A stretch of 64,000 nt of DNA from Heracleum sosnowskyi (GCA_030848705.1 CM061245.1:38258711-38322710), one strand, 5' to 3'; shown: positions 30,790 to 41,276, counted from the stretch's first letter. Notes: generated by a model not told the origin, from the sequence alone. Numbers and translations are program-made.

Positions 30790-31690
30790 GAAAATTTTTG
30801 GTCCGGCCGGAGGCCCCCCGGGGTGCCAAGCCGGCCAGCCCTGGTCAGCCAACAGCCTCCCAGCGGCCTGGTCGCCCAGCCCTGGTCGGCTGAAGGCCTT
30901 CCAGGTGCCTGGTCGGCTGGCCCTGGTCGGCTGGGGTGTGGTTGCCTGGTCGTCTGGGGCGCAGCGGCCTTGGTCGGCCTCGCATGGTCGGCTGGGGTGC
31001 GGTGGCCTGGTCGGCCGGGGCGCTAGTTGGTTGTGTTTTGGGCACGCTCGGGCGCTGGTCGGCCGCGTCTCGGGCGGCTGGAGCGCTGAACGGCAACGCC
31101 TGGTCGGCTGGTGCGCTGGTCGGCCGCGTCTCAGGCGGCTGGGGCGCTGGTCGGTCGTGCCTGGTCGGCTGGAGCGTTGGTCGGCCGCGTCTCCGGCGGC
31201 TGGGGTGCTGGTCGGCCGCGTCTCGGGCGGCTGGGGCTCTGGTCGGCCGCGCCTGGTCGGCCATGTCTCGGGCACGCTCGGGTGCTGGCTGGCCGCGTCT
31301 CGGGCGCTGGCTGGCCGCGTCTCAGGCGCTGGCTGGCCGCGTCTCAGGCGCTGGCTGGCACGCTCGGGCGCTGGTCGGCCGCGTCTCGGGCGGCTGGAGC
31401 GCTGAACGGCAACGCCTGATCGGCTGGTGCGCTGGTCGGCCGCGTCTCAGGCGGCTGGGGCGCTGGTCGGTCGTGCCTGGTCGGCTGGAGCGTTGGTCGG
31501 CCGCGTCTCCGGCGGCTGGGGCGCTGGTCGGCCGCGTCTCGGGCGGCTGGGGCTCTGGTCGGCCGCGCCTGGTCGGCCATGTCTCGGGCACGCTCGGGTG
31601 CTGGCTGGCCGCGTCTCGGGCGCTGGCTGGCCGCGTCTCAGGCGCTGGCTGGCCGTGGCTCGGGCGGCTCGCGCGCTGGTCGGCCATGTC
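30790..31690. repeat. GC-rich tandem array with a 316-bp higher-order duplication
   Basis: Built from variants of GGTCGGCCGCGTCTCGGGCG and GGCTGGGGCGCTGGTCGG. On top of the short units, the segment 31041-31356 is repeated at 31357 to about 31652 with only about two differences, so this duplication is recent. GC is far above the rest of the window. Open frames up to 254 codons appear on both strands and in several frames; they are a by-product of composition and periodicity, not genes. Confidence 0.9.
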
Positions 31691-31737
31691 TTGGGCGTGA
31701 TTCCAAGCATCCAAGCATGAAACCATGATTTCAACAT

Positions 31738-32105
31738 GGCTAGTCATCTGGGGCTAGTCATCCGAAAACTTCCAACAGAGGCTCTAGTCATCGGGGCTAG
31801 TCATCCGGGGCTAATCATCCGAAAGCTTCCAACGGAGGCTCTAGTCATCCGGGGCTAGTCATCCGAAAGCTTCCAGCGGAGGCTCTAGTCATCCGGGGCT
31901 AGTCATCCGGGGCTAGTCAACCGGGGCTAGTCATCCGGGGCTAGTCATCCGAAAACTTCCAACGGAGGCTCTAGTCATCCGGGGCTAGCCATCCGAAAGC
32001 TTCCAACGGAGGCTCTAGTCATTCGAGGCTAGTCATCCGGGGCTAGTCATCCGAAAGCTTCCAACGGAGGCTCTAGTCATCCTGGGCTAATCATCCGGGG
32101 CTTTT
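31738..32105. repeat. Tandem array of CTAGTCATCCGGGG units
   Basis: About 20 copies of GGGGCTAGTCATCC or GGCTCTAGTCATCC, arranged in larger units that add GAAAGCTTCCAACGGA. About six larger units of 40-60 bp. Third array in the 3' region of element D. Confidence 0.9.
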
Positions 32106-32396
32106 AAACCAAATTACCCAACTAGGTTGGGCAGATTATTGTACTTAATCCTTAATTAGGATTAAACTTTTCTTATTTAAGCAAATCATGCTTATTTAGA
32201 CTTAAATCCTCAACTGGTAGCTTTATATAGCTCCAGGCTGCATTTTCATTCGTTTTTTTCGTTCTTATTTAAAAGAATAGAAGTTTTGGTTCGACTATAT
32301 GAATTTCTTCAGTCGTTTTATCATTGATTTTGACAATTAAACCTGTAAACGCGGGTCGTCTTGAAATGTGACTTGCTGTCACAGGTGACCATTTTC

Positions 32397-32404
32397 TATA
32401 AAAG
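32397..32404 (+). promoter_or_regulatory. TATA box of the antisense gene in element D
   Basis: TATAAAAG about 140 bases before the ATG at 32543, followed by a pyrimidine-rich leader. The position fits transcription start near 32430. Confidence 0.6.
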
Positions 32405-32542
32405 AGAGGTGAGTGAGCTCATTCTACTCACACCTTCATTTGCAAACTTCTCTATTGCATTTTTCTCTCTAGCATTTTCTCTGGTTTTAGTGTGGTTTTC
32501 AACCAAGAAATCTTCTTTGAGTCAAGTACCCATCTTTAAATC

Positions 32543-34502
32543 ATGGCTGATCAACGAGTAGCTGGTCCATCATCCGCTGTTGCTCAGAGGCTGGCTGCAA
32601 GAGCCAGACAAGGTAATCATCTTTCATGTGTCCCAGTTGTTATAGATGAACCCTTACCTACTTTGTTTGAGTTAGTAAACCAAATGGGGGATGCATTTCC
32701 AAACAATGCTGAGTTAAATTCATTCAAGTTTCCAAGTACCCTAGGGAGGGCTGATGTGAAGAAACTCAGAAAGAGGTACTCCTTCCCCCTTGATCTTAAG
32801 ATAGAGGTTCCCGGACCAGGTGATAGAACTTGCAACTGGCATCCGGAAAGGTTGTTTGTTTACAAGGACGCTATAGCGGCTGGCCTTAGGTTTCCACTCC
32901 ACCCTTTCGTGGTGAGGTTGTTAGCTGAGTTGAGGATTAACCCCTGCCAACTATATCCAAACTCTTGGAAGTTCATTTTTATCTTCATGGCAAGATGCTT
33001 GAAAGAAGGGATTTCATTGAGTGTTCCTATTTTCAGAAGCATTTTTGTGCTCAAAAACAGCCCAGCCACCCGGAAAGGGTGGGTTTCTATTCAACATCGT
33101 TCGAATGTCAACCACATTTGTAACAATGCCTCTCTCCCCGACTCCATCCACGAATGGAGGCATCATTTTGTTGTGCTCTATTGGAAGGGGGAGATTGGGG
33201 CCAATATTTTAGGTCTAGTTTCAATCACGTGGTGGATTTTGGGAGCCATATCAATGAGCTCAAGTCCCATGAATTCCTTGACAGGGATGAACTTATAACA
33301 GGTTGCAAAGATGTTCATTATCGCTCTTTCCTGACTGAAAGGATCATGGTCGAAGTTGGAATGAGTAGATTGTCGTTGGAGGGTAATTTAATTGTTATTC
33401 CTTGTTTTGAAACACACTTATTCTTATTCCAACGTTTATGCCTTGTATTTTTCAGCTGCTGACAACATTGACAAAGAGCCGGTAAATAGTGAGCAAGTTA
33501 CCAAGAAGATGGCTAAGAAAGCCGAGCTTGCTGCCAATCCTCCACCTTCCAAGGTTCCAGATTTCCTTACTCATTCTCAGAAAGCTGGGAAGAGATTTAG
33601 GAATTCGGAGGGCACTGTCAAGACTGCTTTCCAACCCTCGTGGGGGATATGTGATCAAGACTCCATTGCCGGGAGTTCTATATTGGCCATGGAGTGGTCT
33701 AGGTTCTCCATTACCCCCCCCCCCTGACATGGTGAACTTACTTGCACGTTCGGGGTTGGAAGAAACTGAACAGTTAGGGAGCCAAGCTATGTATCAGGTT
33801 AATATTTACTTGTTTCATTTTAGCTACTTGTATTCCACCATCCCTTGTTTATTGACTTGCTTTTATCTTTTGTCATAGATGAATTCCTATTTCCAGACCT
33901 CCATTCATCAAGGGAGGACTTTGAGGGATGATTTAAGGGCTTCTAACAAAGAGAAAAGTCGAGCTCTCAAAGAGGCGAAGGAATGGGAAACAAGAGCTTA
34001 TGCTGTCGAGGAGGATGCCTCCTCTTACAAGGGAAAGTATGAGGCTTTGGAGAGCAAGTCTCATCAGGGAAACCAACAGGTGGTTGACAACTACCTGAAT
34101 TCTGATGGTTTCCTTGAATTCATGGACCAGCATGACAATGAAGTTCGACCCACTTTCCTTTCAGTTGGTTGGAACCAGGCAATTTCGGCTGTCCAACAGT
34201 CTTACCCGGGATTAGTCAAACCCTCTAAGTTCCCTAATCCTTGGGTTCCTGCCGTTGAGGCTGGCGATGATCCAACTTCCGATTCGGAAGAGGAGGAGGC
34301 AGAAGAGGAAGAGGAGGAAGAGGAAGAATAAGAGGAGTCTCAGTCATCCCAGTCTAGGGGCAGGCGCTCTGCCAGCCCTGTTGTTGGAAAAGGGAAAGGT
34401 ATGGCTCACCCTGCTGAGGGGAAACGTAGGGGAGTAATTCGTGAAGAAAAAGACTCTTCCTCCGGTTCAAGTGGTAGCTCGTCATCTAGACGAGGAAAGT
34501 AG
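32543..34502 (+). pseudogene. Antisense three-exon gene in Tat element (gypsy-type 'putative transposase' family)
   Basis: Opposite in direction to gag-pol. Exons 32543-33382, 33456-33797 and 33879-34502, with donors GTAATT and GTTAAT and acceptors TTCAG and CATAG; phases fit at both joins (phase 1, then phase 0). Exon 1 starts MADQRVAGPSSAV and carries LRKRYSFPLDLKIEVPGPGD and AGLRFPLHPFVVRLLAELRI, the plan of the plant domain called 'putative gypsy type transposon' (PF04195, recalled, not searched). Exon 3 encodes a charged coiled coil (TLRDDLRASNKEKSRALKEA) and a Glu run, then an SRRGK end. Damage: a one-base frame change in a G run near 33187, another in the C11 run at 33714-33724, and a TAA at 34329-34331. 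The homopolymer shifts could be assembly noise. Reverse-strand ORFs are known from some Tat elements such as maize Grande. Function unknown. Confidence 0.7.
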
Positions 34503-34913
34503 TAAGGAAGAATTCTCCTTTGTGTTTCTGGCCTTGCAAGGCTTGTAGCCGTATGTGGCTTTTATTATTTCCGTTCATGGCCCTTCGTTGGCTTTTCAAA
34601 CTTGCTTTTAATCATTTGTAACCTTAACTTGAGGATCCTCTGGGACCTCTATTATCTCTACCCCTTGTTTTGCTTTCATGGTTTACTTCTTATTTTGTTT
34701 ACTTATTTTCGGTACTTATGGTTGCACATATCGAGTGTTAGTACATAAAGCAAGACATAAGAAATAAACATGCATTGGAAACAAAACACGGACGAGTTCA
34801 ACCCTTTTATAAATAATAAGCTGTAAAATATGGGCTACATGCCCTGAAATGGTTTCAATGAACCTTAGGTCTATTCTTCCTACCAAACATTAAGTTGCAT
34901 CCCGAAAGGATAG
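34503..34913. other. Convergent 3' region between antisense gene and integrase
   Basis: The antisense gene ends at 34502 and integrase (minus) ends at 34914, so the two transcription units meet tail to tail. AAATAAACA and AATAATAAGC at about 34762 and 34814 could serve as poly(A) signals for the plus-strand transcript. Confidence 0.4.
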
Positions 34914-36305
34914 TTAAACATAGTAGATTTTGAGATTCGAGGCGTGCCAAGTACGAGGCACCTCAATCTCATTCAAGGTTTCAAGCTTGTAAGCTCCTCG
35001 TCCAAGGGTCTTTTTAACTCGATACGGCCCTTCCCAGTTGGGTGCTAGCTTTCCTTTCTCTCCTACTCCCGATGCTTCTATTTTTCTGAGAACCAAGTCT
35101 CCTTGTCGAAAAAACCTTTCCTTAACCCTTCGTTTGTAATGGAAGGAGGTTCGTTTATGATATTCTACATTCCAAGCGTGTGCTTCATCCCTGACTTCAT
35201 CAATTAAGTCGAGTGCCAACCTCATTCCTTCTTCATTAGTTTCTTGTTCAAAAGCTTCAATCCTTGGTGATACATGTGAGATCTCTAAAGGTACAATAGC
35301 TTCTGCTCCATAGGCAAGCATGAATGGGGTTGTTCCAGTGGTAACTTTGCAAGTGGTACGATAAGCCCAAAGTATAGGTAATATCTCGTCCACCCAAGTG
35401 TTTCTGGAACGTTCGACCCTTTTCTTCAATCCATCCAGTATGATTCGATTCACGACCTCTGCTTGCCCATTTGTTTGAGGGTGGGCAACCGAGGTGAATC
35501 TGAGATCAATTGCGTTCTCTTCGCAATACTTCCTGAATTCTTCATTGTTGAACTGTGTTTCATTATCTGTAACAAGGATGCGAGGTATCCCGTACCTACA
35601 CATGATGCTTTCCCACAGGAACTGAGCAACTTGCTTGGTGGTTATCTTGGCCAAGGGTTTGGCCTCAATCCACTTAGTGAAGTAATCTATTGCCACTATC
35701 AGAAACTTCCGTTGTGCTGTAGCCATAGGAAAGGGACCAAGTATATCCATTCCCCACATAGCAAACGGAATTGGAGAGTTGATTGAGGTCAGCATCTCAG
35801 GTGGTTGCCTAACCACTGGTGCATGTTTCTGACAACGATCACATTTCTTAACAAAATCATTGGCGTCGTTCAGCATTTCGGGCCAATAAAAGCCTAACCT
35901 GGTTATCTTATGAGTAAGGGCTCTGCCCCCCAAGTGTTGCCCACAAATCCCTCCATGGACTTCTTCAAGTGCTTCTCGTGCCTCTTGGGGCCTTAGACAT
36001 TTTAGGTAGGGGATCACAAAAGACCTCTTATAAAGTAGTCCTTCAATCAAAGTATACCTCAATGCTCTCACAGACAACTTGCGTGCCTCTTGGGCGTTAT
36101 CAGGGAGCCATCCAGTTTCAAAGTGAGCCTTGATTGGATCCATCCAACAGCCTCCTATATCAATGGGAGCCACAAGTTTCGAATCAATAGTAGGGGCCTT
36201 CAAGACCTGAAAGTAAACACTTCCCGAGTAAATCTCAATTTCAGAAGAAGCAAATTTAGACAAGGCATCAGCCTTCATATTCTCCTCTCTGGGGATGTGT
36301 TCCAC
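34914..36305 (-). CDS. Integrase part of Tat element D pol
   Basis: 463 open codons. The first about 20 (MEHIPREENMKADALSKFAS) are the end of the second RNase H, separated from it by one TGA near 36306. Then comes the HHCC zinc region (VHGGICGQHLGGRALTHK...CDRCQKHA) and the catalytic core with D in WGMDILGPFP, D in ILVTDNETQF and E in NGQAEVVNR; the usual DNGTQF has E for G. The C-terminal part is GDLVLRKIEASGVGEKGKLA with NWEGPYRV, ending RTWHASNLKIYYV. It inserts cDNA into the genome. It is open, but the rest of the polyprotein is broken. Confidence 0.88.
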   Translation of the reverse strand: MEHIPREENMKADALSKFASSEIEIYSGSVYFQVLKAPTIDSKLVAPIDIGGCWMDPIKAHFETGWLPDNAQEARKLSVRALRYTLIEGLLYKRSFVIPYLKCLRPQEAREALEEVHGGICGQHLGGRALTHKITRLGFYWPEMLNDANDFVKKCDRCQKHAPVVRQPPEMLTSINSPIPFAMWGMDILGPFPMATAQRKFLIVAIDYFTKWIEAKPLAKITTKQVAQFLWESIMCRYGIPRILVTDNETQFNNEEFRKYCEENAIDLRFTSVAHPQTNGQAEVVNRIILDGLKKRVERSRNTWVDEILPILWAYRTTCKVTTGTTPFMLAYGAEAIVPLEISHVSPRIEAFEQETNEEGMRLALDLIDEVRDEAHAWNVEYHKRTSFHYKRRVKERFFRQGDLVLRKIEASGVGEKGKLAPNWEGPYRVKKTLGRGAYKLETLNEIEVPRTWHASNLKIYYV

Positions 36306-36308
36306 ATA

Positions 36309-36620
36309 TCACTCATCAAACTGAGTCATAACAGCTTTCACAACTCTTCGATACTTAGCCATAGTTTCATCCCTGGTTTCAAACTCACCATTAACTTGCG
36401 AGATAACCAACCTTGAATCTCCACATACCTTCAGGTTCTTGACCCTCAGAATTCTAGCTAAGCCTAAACCAGCTATCAAGGCCTCATACTCAGCTTCATT
36501 GTTGGTTGTAAGGAAGTCCAACTTCAAAGCGTACTCAATTGTAAACCCATCGGGGCTTTGCAAAACTAAGCCTGCACCACTTGACTTTGTTTTTTATGCT
36601 CCATCAAAATAGAGTATTCA
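36309..36620 (-). pseudogene. Second (archaeal-type) RNase H of element D
   Basis: Reads YFDGA, stop, KTKSSGAGLVLQSPDGFTIEYAL, then NNEAEYEALIAGL and GDSRLVISQVNGEF. The D, E, D catalytic residues are in place. A stop follows FDGA (near 36595), and a TGA at about 36306 separates it from integrase. This extra RNase H between the ordinary RNase H and integrase is a mark of the Tat lineage. Confidence 0.8.
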
Positions 36621-36638
36621 GCGTTCTTTCAGATCAAG

Positions 36639-37265
36639 CTATTCATCCTTATTTTCAACTTCAAGTGCCTCATGGGGTACTACCTCCTGCCCCCCGACTT
36701 CTTGGTTGTCAATGGTACATTCAACCACGAAGTCAGCCAATGCCTGAGCCTTAATGGTTGTTCGAGGCTTATATTTGATGTTGAACTCTCCTAGCTCAAC
36801 TGCCCATTTAATCAACCTTCCACTGGCCTTTGGACTATGTAGAATGCTTCTCAAGGGTTGGTCCGTCAGGACTTCAATTTTGTGCGCCTGAAAGTAAGGG
36901 TGTAGCTTCCTTGAGGCCGTGATTAGTGCCAAAGCGAACTTCTCAATAACAGAATAATTCAATTCTGCCCCATGCAAAATTTTGCTTACATAGTAGACTG
37001 GTTTTTGAACCTTTCGTTCCTCCTTTACAAGGATAGCACCGAGAGCTTGATCGGAGGCTGCTAGGTAAAGATAAAGGGTATCTTCTGGGCTTGGTTTGGC
37101 CTGCAACGGGGCCTCAGCCATGTACTTCTTGAGCTTTTCAAAGGCCTCTTGACTCTCTGCTGTCCATTCAAAATCCTTGACCTTCTTCAGGGCTTTGAAA
37201 AACGATAAGCATTTGTCCCCAGACTTTGAGATAAATCTCTCTAAGGCTGCAACTCTTCTGGTCAA
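36639..37265 (-). CDS. RNase H connection domain of element D pol
   Basis: 208 codons following RT. They include VKDFEWTAESQEAFEKLKKY, LYLAASDQALGAILVKEE with the catalytic D, KFALALITASRKLHPYFQAH and IKWAVELGEFNIKYKPRTTI. This is the ordinary gypsy RT-linked RNase H (RT_RNaseH type). It overlaps the RT frame by four bases and reads in another frame, so a one-base shift separates the two. Confidence 0.82.
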   Translation of the reverse strand: MTRRVAALERFISKSGDKCLSFFKALKKVKDFEWTAESQEAFEKLKKYMAEAPLQAKPSPEDTLYLYLAASDQALGAILVKEERKVQKPVYYVSKILHGAELNYSVIEKFALALITASRKLHPYFQAHKIEVLTDQPLRSILHSPKASGRLIKWAVELGEFNIKYKPRTTIKAQALADFVVECTIDNQEVGGQEVVPHEALEVENKDE

Positions 37266-38212
37266 CCTCTAAACGTCCTTAACGAACGAGGAGGCTCCAT
37301 GTCGAGGATAGCTTTGATCTTGTCGGGGTTAGCTTCAATGCCCCTCGTAGAGACCATGAGACCCAAGAACTTTCCTGATCCTACTCCAAAAGCACACTTG
37401 GCAGGATTTAGCATCATCTTATGGTGCCTCAGCACTTCAAATGCCTCCTTCAGATGCTGGATGTGGTCGTCTTTAAACAAACTCTTAACGAGCATGTCAT
37501 CAACGTAGACCTCCATGGTTTTTCCAATTAAGTGGGCAAAGATCTTGTTAACTAGGCGTTGATAAGTCGCCCCTGCATTCTTTAGTCCAAAAGCCATGAC
37601 AAGGTAGCAAAAGACTCCAAAATCAGTAATGAATGATACATTGGCTATGTCATCCTTGTGCATCTTGATTTGGTTGTAACCACTGAAACCGTCCATGAAG
37701 CTCAACATTTCATGCCCTGCAGTAGCATCTATCAAAGTGTCAATCCTTGGTAGCGGGAAGCAATCCTTGGGACAAGCATCATTCAAATCAGTGAAGTCTA
37801 TGCACATCCTCCACTTCCCATTGGCTTTCTTAACCATAACCGGGTTTGCCAACCATTCTGAAAATTGGATTTCTTCAATGAATCCAGCTTCTAGGAGCTT
37901 TTCAACTTCTTGTTTTATGGCTTCTTGCCTCTCTGGTGCAAAGTTCCTCTTCTTCTGCTGTATCGCCTTCCTTTTTGGATCGACATTGAGCTTGTGAGTT
38001 ATCAGTTGGGGATCAATCCCTGGCATGTCGGCAGCTGTCCATGCAAATACATCACTGTTCTCTTGTAGGAACGTGATCAACTCGCCCTTCAAAGGTTCTT
38101 TTAGTAGTGCTCCAATGTAAGTCACCTTTTCAGGTTCGAGGGGATCCAATGGAACAGGAACCAAATACTCAGCTGGCTTCCCTCTATGGTCCTCATCTCC
38201 TCTAACATCCAT
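37262..38212 (-). CDS. Reverse transcriptase of Tat element D
   Basis: 316 codons. Motifs are NVDPKRKAIQQKKRNFAPER, the FIEEIQFSEWLANPVMVKKA block with GKWRMCIDFTDLNDACPKD, LSFMDGFSGYNQIKMHKDD, YLVMAFGLKNAGATYQRLVN, the catalytic VYVDDMLVKS, and FLGLMVSTRGIEANPDKIKA. All RT blocks are present. The upstream frame is broken near 38246, where a C13 run (38234-38246) coincides with the frame loss, and the downstream frame at 37262. It copies element RNA into cDNA. Confidence 0.88.
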   Translation of the reverse strand: MDVRGDEDHRGKPAEYLVPVPLDPLEPEKVTYIGALLKEPLKGELITFLQENSDVFAWTAADMPGIDPQLITHKLNVDPKRKAIQQKKRNFAPERQEAIKQEVEKLLEAGFIEEIQFSEWLANPVMVKKANGKWRMCIDFTDLNDACPKDCFPLPRIDTLIDATAGHEMLSFMDGFSGYNQIKMHKDDIANVSFITDFGVFCYLVMAFGLKNAGATYQRLVNKIFAHLIGKTMEVYVDDMLVKSLFKDDHIQHLKEAFEVLRHHKMMLNPAKCAFGVGSGKFLGLMVSTRGIEANPDKIKAILDMEPPRSLRTFRG

Positions 38213-38246
38213 GTCTTCGATAGGGAGAACCTGCCCCCCCCCCCCC

Positions 38247-40623
38247 GACTCCGTCTGGCCTTAACGCGGCTACATAACAGCTCCAAGCCGTCTTTTGATC
38301 GCCCCTTTCTTCTCCAACACCACTCCTGGTTGGGAACTTGACTGGTAGGTTGAGGCCACAGCCTTAAAAGCATGAAGTCCAGTTCTTCCAAGGATGGCGT
38401 TGTAGGTCGAGGATGCTTTGATTACCACGAAATTCAACATTTGAGTTACTTCTTTTGGTTCCTTACCAATAGTCATAGGCAACTGAATTGTGCCTTCAAC
38501 TTTAGATTCCACCCCGTTAAACCCGTGTATGGGCATGTTCGAGGAGATCAATTGGGAATCATTCTACCCCATCTTCAAGAACGTGTCATGGAAAAGGACA
38601 TCAACAGAGGCTCCATTGTCCACCAGGACTCGTTTTACCTCATTGTTTCCAATCACGGGGGCTATCACTAAAGGGTCGTCATGGGGGAACTTCACCCCTT
38701 CAAGGTCTGAGTCATCGAATCCAATCGACATCTCAGTTTTTGCACGCTTGGGTGCTTCTCCAACAATATGCATTACTTCTCGGGCATAAGCCTTCCGAGA
38801 GTTCCTAGTGGTTCCTGTCGCGGTTGGTCCTCCTGAAATCATGTTGATCACTGGCCCTCGGGGTTGTGGGTTACGACCTTGATCTCGGTCCCCATCCCTT
38901 CTATCATAGTCTCTCATAGGGGGGTTCTTGTCCCCATCCTTGGTGAATTTGTTCAATTTCCCTTTCCGGATCAGAAACTCAATTTCGTCATTGAGTTGTC
39001 TACAATCATCAGTATCATGGCCCGAGTCTTTATGGTACCTATAATACTTGTTCTTGTCTCTCTTCTCAGGATCTCCCCTTAGTGGCTTCGGCCATCGGAA
39101 GTCTCTATCTTTCTCAATGTCATAAAGGATTTGACTCCTTGGAGCATTCACCCTTGCATATTCAGTAAATTTCGTGCCTGGATTATTTTTCCTTGGAGCT
39201 GAATCAGAGTCTCTAGTCGTATGAGGATATTTGTCCTTGACATCATACTCTTGCTCCGTCTTTCGCTTCTTCGAGCCACCATTATTTCCGCCACCTGTAG
39301 TGGGGGTGTCAGTCTTCTTCATGCTTTCCTCAGCTTTGATGTACTTTCCAGCCCTTTGTTGGAGCTCAACCATGCTCTCAGGGGTGTTTGGCCAATGACA
39401 TCTTGAAAAAGACATTCGTGGTTCCTTGTTGAAGGGCTATCATAGCTACCTTGTTGTCTAGATCAGGTATATTCAATGTCTCCTTGGTGAAACGCTTGAG
39501 ATAATCTCTCAACGTCTCGTTCTTTCCTTGGGTTAGATTCATGAGTGAAGCAGAGCTTTTCTCATGTACTCGTCCACTGATGAATTGGTTGATGAAAGCC
39601 GTGCTCAGATCTCTAAAACAACTGATAGAGTTGGGCGGCAAACGACTATACCATCTTTGGGCCATGTCATCCAGGGTTTGAGGAAACGCCCTACACTTAA
39701 GAGCATCGGTGACTGGTTGCAGCAACAGTGCATTTGAAAAAGTCCTTACATGTGTTGCGGGATCACCCGTACCATCATATGCCTTGATAGTAGGCATCTT
39801 AAATTTCCTTGATACATGGGCTGCCATTACCTCTTTAGTGAAGGGTGGAATAGGATCGTCTGGGTCACCCAGTTGCATTAAAACACGGGGATCTGACCTT
39901 GGAGTCTTTGTTCTTGGAATCCTAGCTCTTCCTTGCCTCCTTGAAGGTCTTTCCAAATCAATTATAGGAACATCTCTTGCCCCTTGGTTCAAAGGCTGAG
40001 TTTGCCTTCTTTGCTGCTCTATCTCCATATCTTTTTTTTTAATTTCTGGATCTCGGCTTCATGAGCCCTTATCCTTTCCATAGCAGTCATAGGTGCCCTT
40101 GCAGTTGCCCCCGAGTCCTAAGGGGCTCCTTGCTGGCTCTTCTTCTCCTAGGTGCTTGATCTCGACCTTCATCAGATGAGTAGTCGTCACTATAGGGCCC
40201 GGAATAATCCAAGTACATTTGTTCATGGATAGGTCCCAATCCTCGAATATAGGGTGGTTCGTATGGTTCATGAATTATGGGGGCATGGCCACTTCCTCCT
40301 GTTTCAGGGGGATAGTTAGGTAACCCGTAAGCAGGATTGGTGCTTATAGGGACCACGGTTGTGGAGATCTGTGCTCCACGGGGGAGGTTGTGATCGAGCG
40401 GCGAGACAACCATCTGAAGTGGGTTTGTCTCATTCTGAGGTATGGAAGCTTGGGGATTCGTCCCTTGTGGTTGAGAAACTACCTCTGTGGTGATGGGCAA
40501 CGTCCCTAGTGGTTGAGAAACCATCTCTGTGGTGAGGGATAACGACCCTGGTTCCGTGGTGACCGGAACAGTGGTGGTGACAGTTGATCCAGTAGCGGTT
40601 GCTGTTCTTCGTGTTATAGCCAT
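38247..40623 (-). pseudogene. Gag and protease part of element D, frameshifted
   Basis: Starts MAITRRTATATGSTVTT at 40623, 17 bases after the primer site region. Frame 1 (40087-40623) is Thr/Pro-rich. Frame 2 (39378-40028) holds the Gag domain (HVSRKFKMPTIKAYDGTGDP, CFRDLSTAFINQFISGR, LRDYLKRFTKETLNIP). Frame 3 (38564-39415) holds KYYRYHKDSGHDTDDCRQL, a zinc-knuckle-like site whose first two Cys are not seen, and the protease site VLVDNGASVDVLF. A further piece (38270-38551) reads MLNFVVIKASSTYNAILGRT, a typical end of the protease region. Three or four frame changes prevent a full product. Confidence 0.82.
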
Positions 40624-40639
40624 AGTTGTTGTAAGATTC

Positions 40640-40656
40640 CCAAAGACGGTGCCAAA
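40640..40656 (-). promoter_or_regulatory. Primer binding site of element D
   Basis: Minus strand reads TTTGGCACCGTCTTTGG next to the LTR. This is the usual form for Tat-type elements (TGGCRCCGTCTxTGGG). The exact tRNA was not assigned. Confidence 0.7.
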
Positions 40657-41207
40657 TGTTGTGGAACGAAAAGTAGGTTTAGATATTGACGGTGGGTATT
40701 TAATGTATGGTGGTGGACAATCGTGTCTTAATGGCTGCTCTCGTGTTTCGTGACTGCACAGGTCCTCACAAGATGCCTACGTATCTCAATTCATAATTGA
40801 GAATCAAGCCAAAAAAATGTAGTTCTATTGTTGAGGGGTTAGGTCCTTTATATAGGCGTCTGGAGCCCTAAAATCGTGGTAGAATTAGGTTACTTGATGG
40901 CCAAGTAACCGCCTTTGAATAGTGGATAACTCTTATCAGAATTAGTTCCCATGTTGGAGTTGGTTTCCATGTTGGACGTTGTATTGTAAGCTTCCTAGTG
41001 GTTTCCAGCCACTGGACTGTATATGAACCAAGCCCATGCCTTAGTGGTTTAAAACAAGGGTTGGACATTGGCCCAATTGTTGACTACGAATTTTATCATC
41101 ATAGCCATGGTTCCAGGCCTCATTAATGGGCCTCATATTTGGACCATCTTAAGTATATTTATTGCAACATTAAATGTGTCCTTAGGGCTTTATTTTAACC
41201 CATATCA
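40657..41207 (-). repeat. 5' LTR of element D
   Basis: 551 bp, TGTTGTGGAACG to CCCATATCA, followed by GAAGT (41208-41212). About 16 differences from 29749-30299 by eye. Confidence 0.93.
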
Positions 41208-41276
41208 GAAGTTCGTACAGCAGTATCCACAACTCCCTTACGGGCTCCGTAGCAAGAAATAATATATTCTGTTAAA

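Larger units (their letters stand above)
29749..41207 (-). mobile_element. Tat-lineage Ty3/gypsy element D, full length with broken ORFs
   Basis: 11.46 kb with 551-bp LTRs and the 5-bp duplication GAAGT. The minus-strand order is gag, protease, RT, RNase H, a second (archaeal-type) RNase H, then integrase. The second RNase H and the RT wording (DACPKDCFPLPRID, VYVDDMLVKS) are marks of the Tat lineage. About 4.6 kb between integrase and 3' LTR holds three tandem arrays and a plus-strand spliced gene. By eye the LTRs differ at about 16 of 551 positions (about 97% identical), so it is clearly older than element C. Frameshifts in gag and the protease region mean it is not autonomous. Confidence 0.92.

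Noticed and set aside
30778..31747. Open frames of 140-254 codons on both strands in the GC-rich array
   Set aside because: They overlap in several frames and strands, are made only of the repeated units and share no family features. GC-rich repeats rarely contain stops.
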